A stretch of DNA of 64,000 nt from Pigmentiphaga litoralis. Lineage in GTDB: Bacteria; Pseudomonadota; Gammaproteobacteria; Burkholderiales; Burkholderiaceae_B. Made by a program: the position numbers and the translations under genes. The stretch is from contig NZ_BMXQ01000001.1 in the NCBI RefSeq assembly GCF_014651835.1, positions 3,569,030 to 3,633,029 of the forward strand, in the 5' to 3' direction. The notes beneath the pieces are model-generated. The model saw only the letters and a list, made by a program, of their open reading frames with translations, was not told where the DNA came from and did not search any database. Position 1 is the first letter of the stretch; every line of letters begins with the position of its first letter. This document shows, one piece after another, positions 47,415-55,995 of this stretch.

Positions 47415-48158
47415 TTATCCGGCGTCGTTCACGCGCACCGACTGCATGCCGGACTCGACATTGCGCGCACTGACACGGCCGTTGTTCACCCGCACGGCAT
47501 CGCCTTCGCGCCAGTTGTAGGGCGAGGCGCTGCGGAAGGTGCGCGTCGTGCCGTTGTCCATGCGAACGGTCATCTGATAGCTGGTCGTGCTGCGCACGTG
47601 CTTTTCAGCTTCGTGACCGGCCAATGCGCCACCAGCGGCGCCCAGCAGCGTCAGTGCCGTGCGGCCGTTACCGCCACCGAACTGGTTACCGACCAGACCG
47701 CCGACCACACCACCGCCCACTGCACCCACGCCGCTGCCCTGGCCTTCAACCTTGACGGCGCGCACGCTGGTGACGACGCCGCAATCCGAGCAACGGTTCA
47801 CGGCAGCAAGCCGTTGAGGGGCCGGCTCGGGTGCACGTTCAACAGGTGCGCGCTCGATGGGTGCACGGTCTACCGGTGCTGCGCTGCGCACCGGCGCGGC
47901 GGCAGTTGTGGTGGGACTCTTGCCGAAGCGGCTGGCCACGGTATCGGCTTCGCGTTCGCGCGCATCGGCGCTGAGCTGCGTTTCCGGACCGGACTTGGCC
48001 ATGGGCGAAGGCAGCACGCCCGTCATGACGGCAACGGCCACGCCCGACATGATGATGAGGCAGACCGCTGCAGCGGCGATCAGCGGGTGCAGGGACACTG
48101 CGCCGCGTTCGCGCTTCAGGACGGGGAATGGGGCGCCAAGGCGTTTGAATGGGGACAT
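47415..48158 (-). CDS. Glycine-zipper (Rick_17kDa/SlyB-like) envelope protein
   Basis: The 247-residue protein has one N-terminal membrane helix (HPLIAAAAVCLIIMSGVAVAVMTGV, about residues 24-48), a linker with Ala/Pro-rich ERAP repeats, a CSDCG pair, and a glycine-zipper 2TM domain (VGAVGGGVVGGLVGNQFGGGNGRTALTLLGAAGGALAG). Related proteins sit in the envelope; function is unknown. ATG at 48158 follows GGAGCATCATC. Confidence 0.82.
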   Translation of the reverse strand: MSPFKRLGAPFPVLKRERGAVSLHPLIAAAAVCLIIMSGVAVAVMTGVLPSPMAKSGPETQLSADAREREADTVASRFGKSPTTTAAAPVRSAAPVDRAPIERAPVERAPEPAPQRLAAVNRCSDCGVVTSVRAVKVEGQGSGVGAVGGGVVGGLVGNQFGGGNGRTALTLLGAAGGALAGHEAEKHVRSTTSYQMTVRMDNGTTRTFRSASPYNWREGDAVRVNNGRVSARNVESGMQSVRVNDAG

Positions 48159-48319
48159 GATGATGCTCCGCACGTAAGATTCACGTAAGGTACATCCAAG
48201 CCTGTTCCAAGGCTGTTTCCGGCACGCACAAGCTCGGCAGGTTTGTGTTTCGAGCATGTCCAAATGTGACGGGCTGTTGCGCGGGTGCCGCGTGGATGGG
48301 CCAGAATAGGAACATGCAC

Positions 48320-48556
48320 ATGACCTTGAACGACATCGAGCAAGCCATCAACTTCTGGCGGCAGCGCCATCCATCGACCGGTGAAGAGCAGCGGCTATGC
48401 GCCGAAGCCAACGCGCTGGCGACCCCGTACGCGCTAATGATCATGGCGCATCAGCGCGAGATCGACCTGGAGACGTTGCCGAAAACCGCGCAACGTGCGC
48501 TGGCCGTGTGGTTCGAACATCGGACGCGCCAGGCGCAGCAGCAGGCGCAGCAGTAA
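48320..48556 (+). CDS. DUF3717 small protein
   Basis: The 78-residue protein (TLNDIEQAINFWRQRHPSTGEEQRLCAEANALATPYALMIM) matches DUF3717, a Burkholderiales family of unknown function. ATG at 48320 has AGGA at proper distance; ATG at 48314 is equally readable but sits too close to it. The C-terminus is glutamine-rich. Confidence 0.72.
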   Translation: MTLNDIEQAINFWRQRHPSTGEEQRLCAEANALATPYALMIMAHQREIDLETLPKTAQRALAVWFEHRTRQAQQQAQQ

Positions 48557-48579
48557 AACGCGTCGAAGTCGTCACCCGG

Positions 48580-49440
48580 TCAACGCGGCAGCGCCAGCCG
48601 CCTCAGCGCATCCCGACCAACGCCTGTCTCGATCCCGCGCGCGTCCAGGCTCAACAACAATGACAGGGACGCCTCCAGCGTAAAGGCGCTGTCGGCCAGC
48701 ATGCTCAGCACTTCCTGCACGGACGCGGCCCGGATGGCCACGACTTCGCCATCCTGGTTGTCTGGCTGGATGCTGCTGTCGAGCACACAATCCACGACGG
48801 TCACGATCTCGACCTGATAGCCCTCGGGCAAGACGCGCTCGACCCGGAACTGGCCCACGCGATGGCCTGTGGCCAATGCCGATGCGGGCAGGCCGGCCTC
48901 TTCCCAACTCTCGCGCTCCAGCGCAAATTCGGGCGTTTCCCCCGCGCTGATGAGCCCGCCGACCAAGGTGTCCCACATGCCCGGGTCGGTGTTCTTGGTC
49001 AAGGCGCGCTGGGCAATCCACAGCTCGCCCTCGGGCGTCCACGCATCCAGATGCACGGCGTGCGTGGCAATGCCCAGGGGGCGCACGGCGGCGCGTTCGA
49101 TGACGCCGCACACCTGCCCTTTGTCATCGACCACATCGAGCAATTCGTTGCGCCAGCCGTTCAGGCGGCCCGCCGCATACAGGGCCTTGGCCACGCGTTC
49201 CATCAGTGCACTGACGGTCGCGGTGGGCCAGCCCAGGGCTTGCACCAGTTGGGCCTGCGACGGCAGGAAGTGCAGCGTGGTGGGGTCCAGCGTAAAGTCG
49301 GCGGACAGATCGGTCAGCAATGCAGGGACGTCGGCCGCGACCCAGCCGCAGGCGCGGCCGGCAATGCGCAATTCCAGGGAAGTCGGTGGGACCGGCACCC
49401 GGGCCCGGTCGAGAAGAAAATCCAGCACGCTGTTTGGCAC
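48580..49440 (-). CDS. Nudix hydrolase with DUF4743-like N-terminal domain
   Basis: The 286-residue protein has an N-terminal DUF4743-like region (about 5-115) and a Nudix domain whose box spans 162-184 (Gly162, Glu168, Arg176, Glu177, Glu180, Glu181). It resembles the plant and bacterial Nudix proteins that hydrolyse nucleoside diphosphate derivatives such as oxidised thiamine diphosphate or ADP-sugars. The substrate is not determined. Single gene. Confidence 0.85.
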   Translation of the reverse strand: MPNSVLDFLLDRARVPVPPTSLELRIAGRACGWVAADVPALLTDLSADFTLDPTTLHFLPSQAQLVQALGWPTATVSALMERVAKALYAAGRLNGWRNELLDVVDDKGQVCGVIERAAVRPLGIATHAVHLDAWTPEGELWIAQRALTKNTDPGMWDTLVGGLISAGETPEFALERESWEEAGLPASALATGHRVGQFRVERVLPEGYQVEIVTVVDCVLDSSIQPDNQDGEVVAIRAASVQEVLSMLADSAFTLEASLSLLLSLDARGIETGVGRDALRRLALPR

Positions 49441-49501
49441 CTCATGAAGTGGGAGAGATTGTGCCGCAAAGGGCGCTGCCGGGGTCTGTCCAAACGTAAT
49501 G

Positions 49502-50545
49502 TCAATGCGCCGTCACATACCTTCCTTCGGACCTTGCCGGGGTCAATGCAAACAGCGTTTTCATATACCCGGCTTCTTCCACCGGACTGCGGCCGAAGAA
49601 TCGTTTGAATTCCCGGCTGAACTGCGACGGGCTTTCGTAGCCGACGCGCGCCGAGGCCGCGGCGGCTGTCAGTCCTTGCCGAATCATGAGCAGCCGCGCC
49701 TGATGCAACCGCGTCGACTTCAGGTACTGAATGGGCGACGTATGCGTGACGGCCTTGAAGTGCGCGTGAAACGCCGGTCCGCTCATGCCGGCCTCGCGCG
49801 CCAGCTGCCCGACATCGAGCGACGACGCGTAGTCCGCATGGATGCGGCGTAGTGCCTTCGCGACCTTGCCGAACTGGCCCTGGCTCGTGAGCGCGGCACG
49901 CAGCGCCCCGCCCTGCTCGCCCATCAGTACCAGGTAGGCGACTTCTCTGACAATGGCGGGACCGAGCACCCGCGTTTCGACGGGAGAGTGCAGGGCTTCG
50001 AGGAGGCGCAGCGCCGCGGCCGCCAGCCTGTCGTCAAGCCGCGTCGCGACCATGCCGCGGGGCGCCTCGGCAATCGCCACGTCCGCATGTTCCAGCGTCA
50101 GCAACAGGTCGGACAACATGGCCAGGTCGATGCGCAGCGCGATGCCCAGCATGGGCTCGTCCACTGTCGCTTCGGTCTCGGTCGAAAACGGCAGGGGCAC
50201 GGACAGCACCAGGTAATGCTGCGCGTCATACACGTACACCTGGTCCCCGAAAAAGCCGCGTTTGCGGCCCTGGCAGACGATGACGATGCTGGGTTCGTAC
50301 AGCACGGGCGTGCGCCCCAGCGGCCCGTTGGCGCGCATGTAGCGCACGCTGTCCAGCGGCGACTGCGTGTAGCCCTCGGACGGCGCGAGTTCTTTCAGCA
50401 GGTCGATCATGCGTTGCTGACGGGTATGCGGCAGCGACGGCGAGGATGCAGGCTCGGGGTCGGGCACGCTGCCGGACACCGGCCTGGCTTCGCGCTCAGG
50501 CGGGTTCGGGGCCACGGGCTTCCGGACGTCGGACGAAGAGGTCAT
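49502..50545 (-). CDS. AraC-family regulator (AraC_N type)
   Basis: The 347-residue protein has a Pro-rich N-terminal extension of about 40 residues, an AraC_N sensor domain (GYTQSPLDSVRYMRANGP; PSIVIVCQGRKRGFF), and a C-terminal AraC DNA-binding domain (MSGPAFHAHFKAVTHTSPIQYLKSTRLHQAR; ASARVGYESPSQFSREFKRFFG). It is divergent from an SDR gene, a pairing seen often for this family, and likely activates it. The true start may lie further inside. Confidence 0.85.
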   Translation of the reverse strand: MTSSSDVRKPVAPNPPEREARPVSGSVPDPEPASSPSLPHTRQQRMIDLLKELAPSEGYTQSPLDSVRYMRANGPLGRTPVLYEPSIVIVCQGRKRGFFGDQVYVYDAQHYLVLSVPLPFSTETEATVDEPMLGIALRIDLAMLSDLLLTLEHADVAIAEAPRGMVATRLDDRLAAAALRLLEALHSPVETRVLGPAIVREVAYLVLMGEQGGALRAALTSQGQFGKVAKALRRIHADYASSLDVGQLAREAGMSGPAFHAHFKAVTHTSPIQYLKSTRLHQARLLMIRQGLTAAAASARVGYESPSQFSREFKRFFGRSPVEEAGYMKTLFALTPARSEGRYVTAH

Positions 50546-50867
50546 GGTGCATCTGCCAGGGGGTAGGGAGTGTGGTGGAGCGGCACGGGACGATCGTTGC
50601 TGCGTGACATCGCCGGACAGGTGCGCGGTACGTGCTGCCAAGCCGCCATGCTGCAATGCCGCCGAAATGGAAATGTGCCATGAATCCGCGCCAAATCGCC
50701 ATACGGCCCGTGTGTCGAATAGCAATAGGCAAGACTCGCATAGCCCTGGCCATTCGCACAGGGGCGTGGCGAACCTAGCATGGAGGCCTGGGTGAACGGC
50801 GGGGTGCCGTTCTCCTCCTGCACCGGCTGTATGCCTGGCTGTATGCATCTAACCAAGGAACCGAACC
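50546..50867. other. Divergent intergenic region between AraC and SDR genes
   Basis: This 322-base region should hold two divergent promoters and the AraC operator. The only clear structure is a direct repeat near the SDR gene (50825-50846). No convincing hexamer pair or small gene was seen. Confidence 0.45.
50825..50846. repeat. Direct repeat of GGCTGTATGC, candidate AraC operator
   Basis: GGCTGTATGC occurs twice (50825-50834 and 50837-50846), starts 12 bases apart, 21 to 43 bases before the SDR start. AraC regulators bind direct repeats, but usually with about 20-base spacing, so the role is uncertain. Confidence 0.35.
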
Positions 50868-51641
50868 ATGACCTCGACCGCCACCACCACCCCTGTCCAG
50901 ACCGCTATGGCACCCGATCGCAAGGTTGTCCTGATCACCGGCGCCAGCAGCGGAATTGGCGAAGCGACCGCACGCCGCCTGGCGCAAGCCGGCCACACGC
51001 TGGTGCTGGGCGCCCGCCGCGTCGACCGCCTGAACGCACTGGCCGAAGAACTGCGTGCCACCGGCGTATCGGTGCACATTCAGGCGCTGGACGTGACGCA
51101 GCTCGATAGCGTCCAGGCCTTTGCTACCGAGGCCCAGCGCCGCTTTGGCCGGATCGATGTGATCGTCAACAATGCAGGCGTGATGCCGCTGTCCCGCCTC
51201 GACGCACTCAAGATCGATGAATGGAATCGCATGATCGACGTCAACATCCGCGGCGTGCTGCATGGTATTGCAGCCGTCTTGCCCATCATGCAGGCGCAGC
51301 GCAGCGGCCACGTGATCAATGTGTCGTCGATCGGCGGCCACACGGTCAGCCCGACCGCGGCGGTGTACTGCGCGACCAAGTTCGCGGTGGCCGCGCTGTC
51401 GGAAGGACTGCGCCAGGAAGCCGGCGCCGACCTGCGCGTCACTGTCATTTCTCCCGGGGTGACGGAATCCGAATTGGCCGAAAGCATTTCGGACGAAGGC
51501 GGCCGCGAAGAAATGCGCACGTTCCGCCGCATCGCCATTCCTGCCGACGCCATTGCGCGCGCCATGGAATACGCGATCAACCAGCCGGCCGACGTGGACG
51601 TGAGCGAGATCATCGTTCGTCCGACTGCCAGCCCGTATTGA
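50868..51641 (+). CDS. SDR-family oxidoreductase
   Basis: The 257-residue classical short-chain dehydrogenase has TGASSGIG at about 24-31, NNAG near 101, catalytic Ser near 150 and YCATK near 164. Likely NADP(H)-dependent; substrate unknown. ATG at 50868 follows AAGGA. Divergent AraC-type gene upstream is the probable activator. Confidence 0.88.
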   Translation: MTSTATTTPVQTAMAPDRKVVLITGASSGIGEATARRLAQAGHTLVLGARRVDRLNALAEELRATGVSVHIQALDVTQLDSVQAFATEAQRRFGRIDVIVNNAGVMPLSRLDALKIDEWNRMIDVNIRGVLHGIAAVLPIMQAQRSGHVINVSSIGGHTVSPTAAVYCATKFAVAALSEGLRQEAGADLRVTVISPGVTESELAESISDEGGREEMRTFRRIAIPADAIARAMEYAINQPADVDVSEIIVRPTASPY

Positions 51642-51693
51642 GCCACGCGGGTCCGCAAGATAAGGTGAAGGCTGCTGCCACGCCGCCCTCCCT

Positions 51694-51719
51694 GGTGCCC
51701 CGAACCGGTTCAAGGCACC
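51694..51719. repeat. Nested palindrome after SDR gene
   Basis: GGTGCC-N2-GAACCGGTTC-N2-GGCACC forms a 26-base inverted repeat with a perfect ten-base core. It lies 52 bases after the SDR stop. It could be a factor-assisted terminator or a protein site; no T-run follows. Confidence 0.35.
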
Positions 51720-51859
51720 GGGTGGGGCTGGCGCAACGCCCTGCCGGTGGCCGCCCGCTAGGCGATTTCCCCTAGAAAAGTGAGCCGTCACCCTCGGGAA
51801 CGCGAGCATCTACGCGGGTCCCGCCCGCGTCCACCGTTGCATCTACGATGTAAGGCCAC

Positions 51860-51898
51860 TTGCATTCACTCGAAAACTTATTAATAATTACTCTCATT
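51860..51898 (+). promoter_or_regulatory. bfd promoter with Fur-box-like site
   Basis: TTGCAT (51860-51865) and an AT-rich -10 region (TAATAA, 51882-51887) precede bfd. AATAATTACTCTCATT (51883-51898) reads on the other strand AATGAGAGTAATTATT, matching the Fur consensus core AATGATAATCATTATC in 12 of 16 positions. It overlaps the -10, so iron-loaded Fur would repress. Confidence 0.55.
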
Positions 51899-51947
51899 CA
51901 CATCGATAACGCGGCTGGTCCTGCCAGCCCCGCAACGGTAACGCCCT

Positions 51948-52250
51948 ATGTACGTCTGTGTCTGCAATGCCATTACAGAACGTCAAGTCCGCGACAGCGT
52001 AGCTGCCGGCGCGAATACCCTGTCCGATCTGCAGTTCGATCTGGGCGTGGCCACGTGTTGCGGTTGCTGTGCCGACACGGCGCGGCAGTACCTGCCGGCT
52101 GGCGCGGGCGCATGCAATGCCGCGTTTGAAGCCGACATGGTCGTCGCAAATCGGCCAGCTCCCGACGTGGCGCCGGTTGCTGCTGCCCCGACGCGGTCCA
52201 GCGTCACCACGCGCCGGTTCCCGGTGCACCGCATTGCCAAGGCGGCCTGA
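51948..52250 (+). CDS. bfd: Bacterioferritin-associated ferredoxin
   Basis: The 100-residue protein begins with a BFD [2Fe-2S] domain: MYVCVC (Cys4, Cys6) and CCGCC (Cys38, Cys41 as ligands). It reduces bacterioferritin iron so it can be released under iron starvation. The last 35 residues are a Pro/Ala/Val-rich tail, longer than the usual family length of about 65-75. Fur-box-like site upstream, bfr downstream beyond a terminator. Confidence 0.9.
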   Translation: MYVCVCNAITERQVRDSVAAGANTLSDLQFDLGVATCCGCCADTARQYLPAGAGACNAAFEADMVVANRPAPDVAPVAAAPTRSSVTTRRFPVHRIAKAA

Positions 52251-52337
52251 ACGTAGCCGTCCCTGCCCTCGCAGTTCTGCCAGGGTAGTTGAGACCTCGT
52301 CTCATATCCATTTCGCTTGTTAGTCGCGGTGCGAATC

Positions 52338-52366
52338 ACCCGGTGACGTACGGTCGCCGGGTTTTT
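52338..52366 (+). terminator. Intrinsic terminator between bfd and bfr
   Basis: ACCCGGTGAC (52338-52347) pairs with GTCGCCGGGT (52353-52362), one wobble pair, five-base loop, followed by T. It separates bfd from bfr, which must have its own promoter. Confidence 0.75.
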
Positions 52367-52416
52367 GCGTCTTCGGTGCTAACCTCTCGTTCTTCACGAA
52401 TACTGCGGGGTGCATC

Positions 52417-52896
52417 ATGAAAGGCGACAAGACCGTTATCCAACATCTGAACAAGCAGCTCACCAACGAGCTGACGGCGATCAACCAGTACTTCCTGCAT
52501 GCCCGCATGTTGAACCACTGGGGTTTCGGCCGCCTGGGCAAGCACGAATACGACGAGTCGATCGGCGAAATGAAGCACGCCGACCTGCTGATCAAGCGTA
52601 TTTTCATGCTGGATGGCCTGCCCAACCTGCAGGATCTGCACAAACTGTTGATCGGCGAAAACGTGCCGGAAATCCTGGACTGCGACCTGCAGCTGGAAAC
52701 GCTGTCGCAGGCCACCGTCAAGGAAGCGATGGCTTACTGTGAAAGCGTCCGTGACTATGTCTCGCGCGACCTGTTCCAGAAGATCCTGGACGACACGGAA
52801 GAGCATATCGACTATCTGGAAACGCAGATCGGCCTGATCGACCAGGTCGGCATCCAGAACTACCTGCAATCGCAGATGGACGAACAGGGCGACTGA
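52417..52896 (+). CDS. bfr: Bacterioferritin
   Basis: The 159-residue four-helix protein has ferroxidase residues Glu18, Glu51 and His54, and heme ligand Met52 (IGEMKHAD). It stores iron in a 24-subunit heme-containing shell. It follows bfd but is separated by a terminator, so the two can be expressed oppositely under iron limitation and excess. Confidence 0.95.
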   Translation: MKGDKTVIQHLNKQLTNELTAINQYFLHARMLNHWGFGRLGKHEYDESIGEMKHADLLIKRIFMLDGLPNLQDLHKLLIGENVPEILDCDLQLETLSQATVKEAMAYCESVRDYVSRDLFQKILDDTEEHIDYLETQIGLIDQVGIQNYLQSQMDEQGD

Positions 52897-52944
52897 TCCC
52901 TGTTACGTCGGCGGCAGCAGTCACGCGCAGTCGCCAGAAAAAAC

Positions 52945-52981
52945 AAGGCCGCGATGCACAAGGTGCACGCGGCCTTTTTTT
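52945..52981. terminator. Bidirectional terminator between bfr and the convergent gene
   Basis: AAGGCCGCG and TGCAC pair with GTGCA and CGCGGCCTT, with one bulged base and a three-base loop. T-runs follow on both strands. Confidence 0.85.
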
Positions 52982-52995
52982 CGTTCAGGAACGCC

Positions 52996-53691
52996 TTAGT
53001 TGTTGCCCGTGCGCGGGCACTCGCCAATCTTGCCCCAGCCATCGTTGGGGCCGCAATGCCGCCACTTGGCCTGCTCGACACAGATCGCGCGGCTGACGAA
53101 ACCCTGTTCCGAACAGCGTTGAAGATCGCTGCGCAGCGCCACGATCCAGCCTTCGGATCCCGAACCTGACGACGACGCTGCCGCAGCTGACGCGGGCATG
53201 GGGGTTGGCGGCGTCACCGGGCCCTGGGCGACGGGGGGCGACATGTCGGTGGCGTCGACGGTGGCGATCGGTGCCATGGGGGCCTGAGGGATGGACTGCA
53301 CCACGACCGGCGGCGCCACGCTGGTCTTGTCTTCGTCGTATTGCTGCTGCAGCCTGGTCAGGTCGGGCGCCTGGGTCGACAGCACCGTGTCGCGCGGCGG
53401 CGTGCTCAGGGCGGACACCATCGGAATCGGCGCGGCCGGCTGCACGGGGCGGCGAGGAACGCCGCGGGTGCCGTCCAGACGGGGCTGCGGCGGCTCGGGA
53501 ACAAACCGGCTGGCGTCGATCTGTGCGATCGGGGCTTCGGCGGAGCCGGGCCGGTTTTCGGGAATCGGCGCGCCCGCAGCGGTGACGATGTCGGCCGGTG
53601 CGTGCCACGACAACCATAGTCCCAGAAGGAAACCGGCCAGCACCACTGCGCCCAGACCGCCGAGCGCCATGTAGATGTGCTTGCGTTGCAT
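52996..53691 (-). CDS. Membrane-anchored Pro-rich protein with Cys-rich C-terminus
   Basis: The 231-residue protein has a single N-terminal membrane helix (MALGGLGAVVLAGFLLGLWLS, about 8-28), a long Pro/Ala-rich linker (about 35-175) and a compact C-terminal region with four cysteines (RCSEQGFVSRAICVEQAKWRHCGPNDGWGKIGECP). The C-terminus is similar in style to small periplasmic proteins of unknown function. ATG at 53691 has AGAGG upstream; GTG at 53700 is an alternative. Confidence 0.7.
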   Translation of the reverse strand: MQRKHIYMALGGLGAVVLAGFLLGLWLSWHAPADIVTAAGAPIPENRPGSAEAPIAQIDASRFVPEPPQPRLDGTRGVPRRPVQPAAPIPMVSALSTPPRDTVLSTQAPDLTRLQQQYDEDKTSVAPPVVVQSIPQAPMAPIATVDATDMSPPVAQGPVTPPTPMPASAAAASSSGSGSEGWIVALRSDLQRCSEQGFVSRAICVEQAKWRHCGPNDGWGKIGECPRTGNN

Positions 53692-53762
53692 GTCGTTCAC
53701 CTCTTTCGATGGCGGGCGACGGGCAAGCCTGCCGTCGTCACGCCATCCTTCTAATCGGCCTC

Positions 53763-55388
53763 TCAGGCGAACGCGGAATCGCCCACCCGGGTCTTGAATA
53801 CCTGGCCGCCGTGTTCGCGCAGCGCATGGAACTGCACCTTGGGATAGAGCTCTTGCGCCACCCGCAATTGTGCCGACGATCCCGACAGGAATGCGGGCGC
53901 ATCGACCACGTCATAAGCGATGTTCTGGGCGTTGGCATCCATGAATTTCTTCAAATCCTTGGGGTCATCCGCCGTGATCCACCGCGCCAGCGAATATCGG
54001 GTCGACATCATCCGTGCAGCCACGCCATATTCGCTTTTCAAGCGATGCGCGACCACTTCAAATTGCAACTGCCCGACAGCGCCCAACAACAACGCGCCGC
54101 CGGCAACAGGTTTGAACACCTGGATTGCGCCTTCTTCGCCCAACTGCGTCAAACCGATGCGCAATTGTTTGGTCCGCAGGGGGTCCGCGACTTCTACGGC
54201 CTGAAACAACTCCGGCGCGAAGAAGGGCAGACCAGTGAAGGTCAGGGTCTCGCCTTCGGTCAGGACATCGCCCAAATGGAGGACGCCGTGGTTAGGAATG
54301 CCGATGATATCGCCCGCAAAGGCCTCTTCGAGCAGTTCGCGCCGCTGCGACAGGAATGACACCACGTTATTCGGGCGGGTTTCCTTGCCGGTGCGGCTGA
54401 CCTTCAGGCGCATGCCGCGCTCGAAGCGTCCGGAACACACGCGCACGAAGGCGACGCGGTCGCGGTGGGCCGGGTCCATATTGGCCTGCACCTTGAACAC
54501 AACGCCGCTGAACTTGGCTTCATCGGGAATGACTTCGCGTTCGAGCGCATGACGCGGACCCGGAGAAGGCGCCAGATCGACCAGCGCGTCCAAAATTTCG
54601 TGCACGCCGAAGTTGTTGATGGCCGATCCGAAAAACACCGGCGTCTGGCGTGCGTCAAGAAACGCGGCCTTGTCGAACGGCTGGGAGGCCGACGAGATCA
54701 ATTCGATTTCGTCTTTGGCCTGCGACCACGCCGAGTTGAAACGCTGCGCGATTTCCGGATTGTCGATGCCGTCGATGACGTCTTCGTCTTTTTGCGCAAT
54801 ACGGTCGCTACCGGGGCGAAACACCCGCATGCGGTCACGGCGGATGTCGAACACGCCGCCGAAGGACTTGCCCATGCCGACCGGCCACGAGAACGGCACG
54901 GCATCCATGCCGATGTGCGATTCGATTTCGGCCAGCAGGTCCAGTGGCTCGCGCACTTCGCGGTCCATCTTGTTCACGAAGGTGATGATGGGCGTGTTGC
55001 GCGCGCGGCAGACCTGCAGCAGGCGGATCGTTTGCGGTTCGATACCGTTGGCGGCGTCGATCACCATCAGCGCCGCGTCGACGGCCGTCAGCACCCGATA
55101 GGTGTCTTCGGAAAAGTCCTGGTGACCCGGGGTGTCGAGCAGGTTGATCACGGTGTCGCGATATTCGACCTGCATGACGGACGACGCGACCGAGATGCCG
55201 CGTTGTTTTTCGATTTCCATCCAGTCGGACGACGCGTGGCGTGATGCCTTGCGCGCCTTGACGCTACCGGCGATCTGGATCGCGCCGGCGAACAGCAACA
55301 GCTTTTCGGTCAGCGTGGTCTTGCCCGCGTCGGGGTGGGAAATGATGGCGAAGGTGCGTCGCCGGGCGACTTCATTGGAGAGGCTCAT
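53763..55388 (-). CDS. prfC: Peptide chain release factor 3
   Basis: The 541-residue translational GTPase has G1 SHPDAGKT at 17-24, DTPGH and NKMD motifs, then EF-Tu-like domains II and III. It recycles RF1/RF2 from the ribosome. Length and ends are normal. The terminus lies 70 bases from the start of the convergently orientated Pro-rich gene region. Confidence 0.95.
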   Translation of the reverse strand: MSLSNEVARRRTFAIISHPDAGKTTLTEKLLLFAGAIQIAGSVKARKASRHASSDWMEIEKQRGISVASSVMQVEYRDTVINLLDTPGHQDFSEDTYRVLTAVDAALMVIDAANGIEPQTIRLLQVCRARNTPIITFVNKMDREVREPLDLLAEIESHIGMDAVPFSWPVGMGKSFGGVFDIRRDRMRVFRPGSDRIAQKDEDVIDGIDNPEIAQRFNSAWSQAKDEIELISSASQPFDKAAFLDARQTPVFFGSAINNFGVHEILDALVDLAPSPGPRHALEREVIPDEAKFSGVVFKVQANMDPAHRDRVAFVRVCSGRFERGMRLKVSRTGKETRPNNVVSFLSQRRELLEEAFAGDIIGIPNHGVLHLGDVLTEGETLTFTGLPFFAPELFQAVEVADPLRTKQLRIGLTQLGEEGAIQVFKPVAGGALLLGAVGQLQFEVVAHRLKSEYGVAARMMSTRYSLARWITADDPKDLKKFMDANAQNIAYDVVDAPAFLSGSSAQLRVAQELYPKVQFHALREHGGQVFKTRVGDSAFA

Positions 55389-55487
55389 TTGGTATCCATT
55401 TTACCCTGCCCACGCTCGCCTCGTCCGAACGGACCGGGGAGGTGGCCTTCCCACGGGAGCGGGCACTGTGGCGGCCACCACACCATT

Positions 55488-55538
55488 ATTCTCAAGTGAG
55501 ACTGATATTTGATTTTTGTCTCGAATAAGAATATGCTG
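55488..55538 (+). promoter_or_regulatory. Promoter and inverted-repeat operator of the Xre-RES module
   Basis: TTGATT (55510-55515), a 17-base spacer and TATGCT (55533-55538) form a sigma70-like promoter. TATTCT-N5-GAGAC (55488-55503) and its inverted copy GTCTC-N5-AGAATA (55519-55534) overlap it; the second arm fills the spacer and touches the -10. Typical of autoregulation by the Xre antitoxin with its toxin. Confidence 0.6.
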
Positions 55539-55590
55539 AGGGCGTTCATGAATCGGCCGATTGATCCCCGGCTCACCTTTAGTGATCGCC

Positions 55591-55995
55591 ATGCCTGCCA
55601 TCGCCCCCAAGCCCGCCGCTCTTGACACCCTGCCCGCTTCGGCCGCGGCGCTGCGTACCTTCCTGCGTATTGCCGACGCCTGGCAGCTGGATCCGGACGC
55701 GTCCGCGACCCTGCTGGGCGTGCCGCGCTCGACGCTGTACCGGTGGAAAAAAGACGGCCCGCCGGCGCCCCTGCCGCGCGACACCCTGGAACGCCTGTCC
55801 TTGATTTTCGGGATCTACAAGGCGCTGCAGGTGCTGCTGCCTGAACCTGAACGTGCCGACGCGTGGCTGCGCCGGCCGAACACCGCGCCGCTGTTCAGCG
55901 GCAGCCCGGCGCTGGACCGGCTGCTCAGTGGCATGACAAGTGATCTGTATGTGGTCCGCGCCTATCTGGACGCGCAACGCGGGGGCTGGACATGA
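55591..55995 (+). CDS. Xre/MbcA/ParS-family antitoxin
   Basis: The 134-residue protein has an N-terminal Xre-like helix-turn-helix (AWQLDPDASATLLGVPRSTLYRWKKDG, about 29-55) and a C-terminal MbcA/ParS (DUF2384) domain with WLRRPNTAPLFSGSPALDRLL near 100, which inserts in the RES active site. It neutralises the RES toxin and represses the operon. ATG at 55591 is used; a TTG at 55561 is possible. Its stop overlaps the toxin start (ATGA). Confidence 0.88.
   Translation: MPAIAPKPAALDTLPASAAALRTFLRIADAWQLDPDASATLLGVPRSTLYRWKKDGPPAPLPRDTLERLSLIFGIYKALQVLLPEPERADAWLRRPNTAPLFSGSPALDRLLSGMTSDLYVVRAYLDAQRGGWT

Noticed and set aside
52290..52304. TGAGAC-N3-GTCTCA inverted repeat after bfd
   Set aside because: Six-base arms only, no T-run, and a clear terminator follows at 52338; likely minor structure. 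The shared GAGAC/GTCTC with the Xre operator is probably chance.
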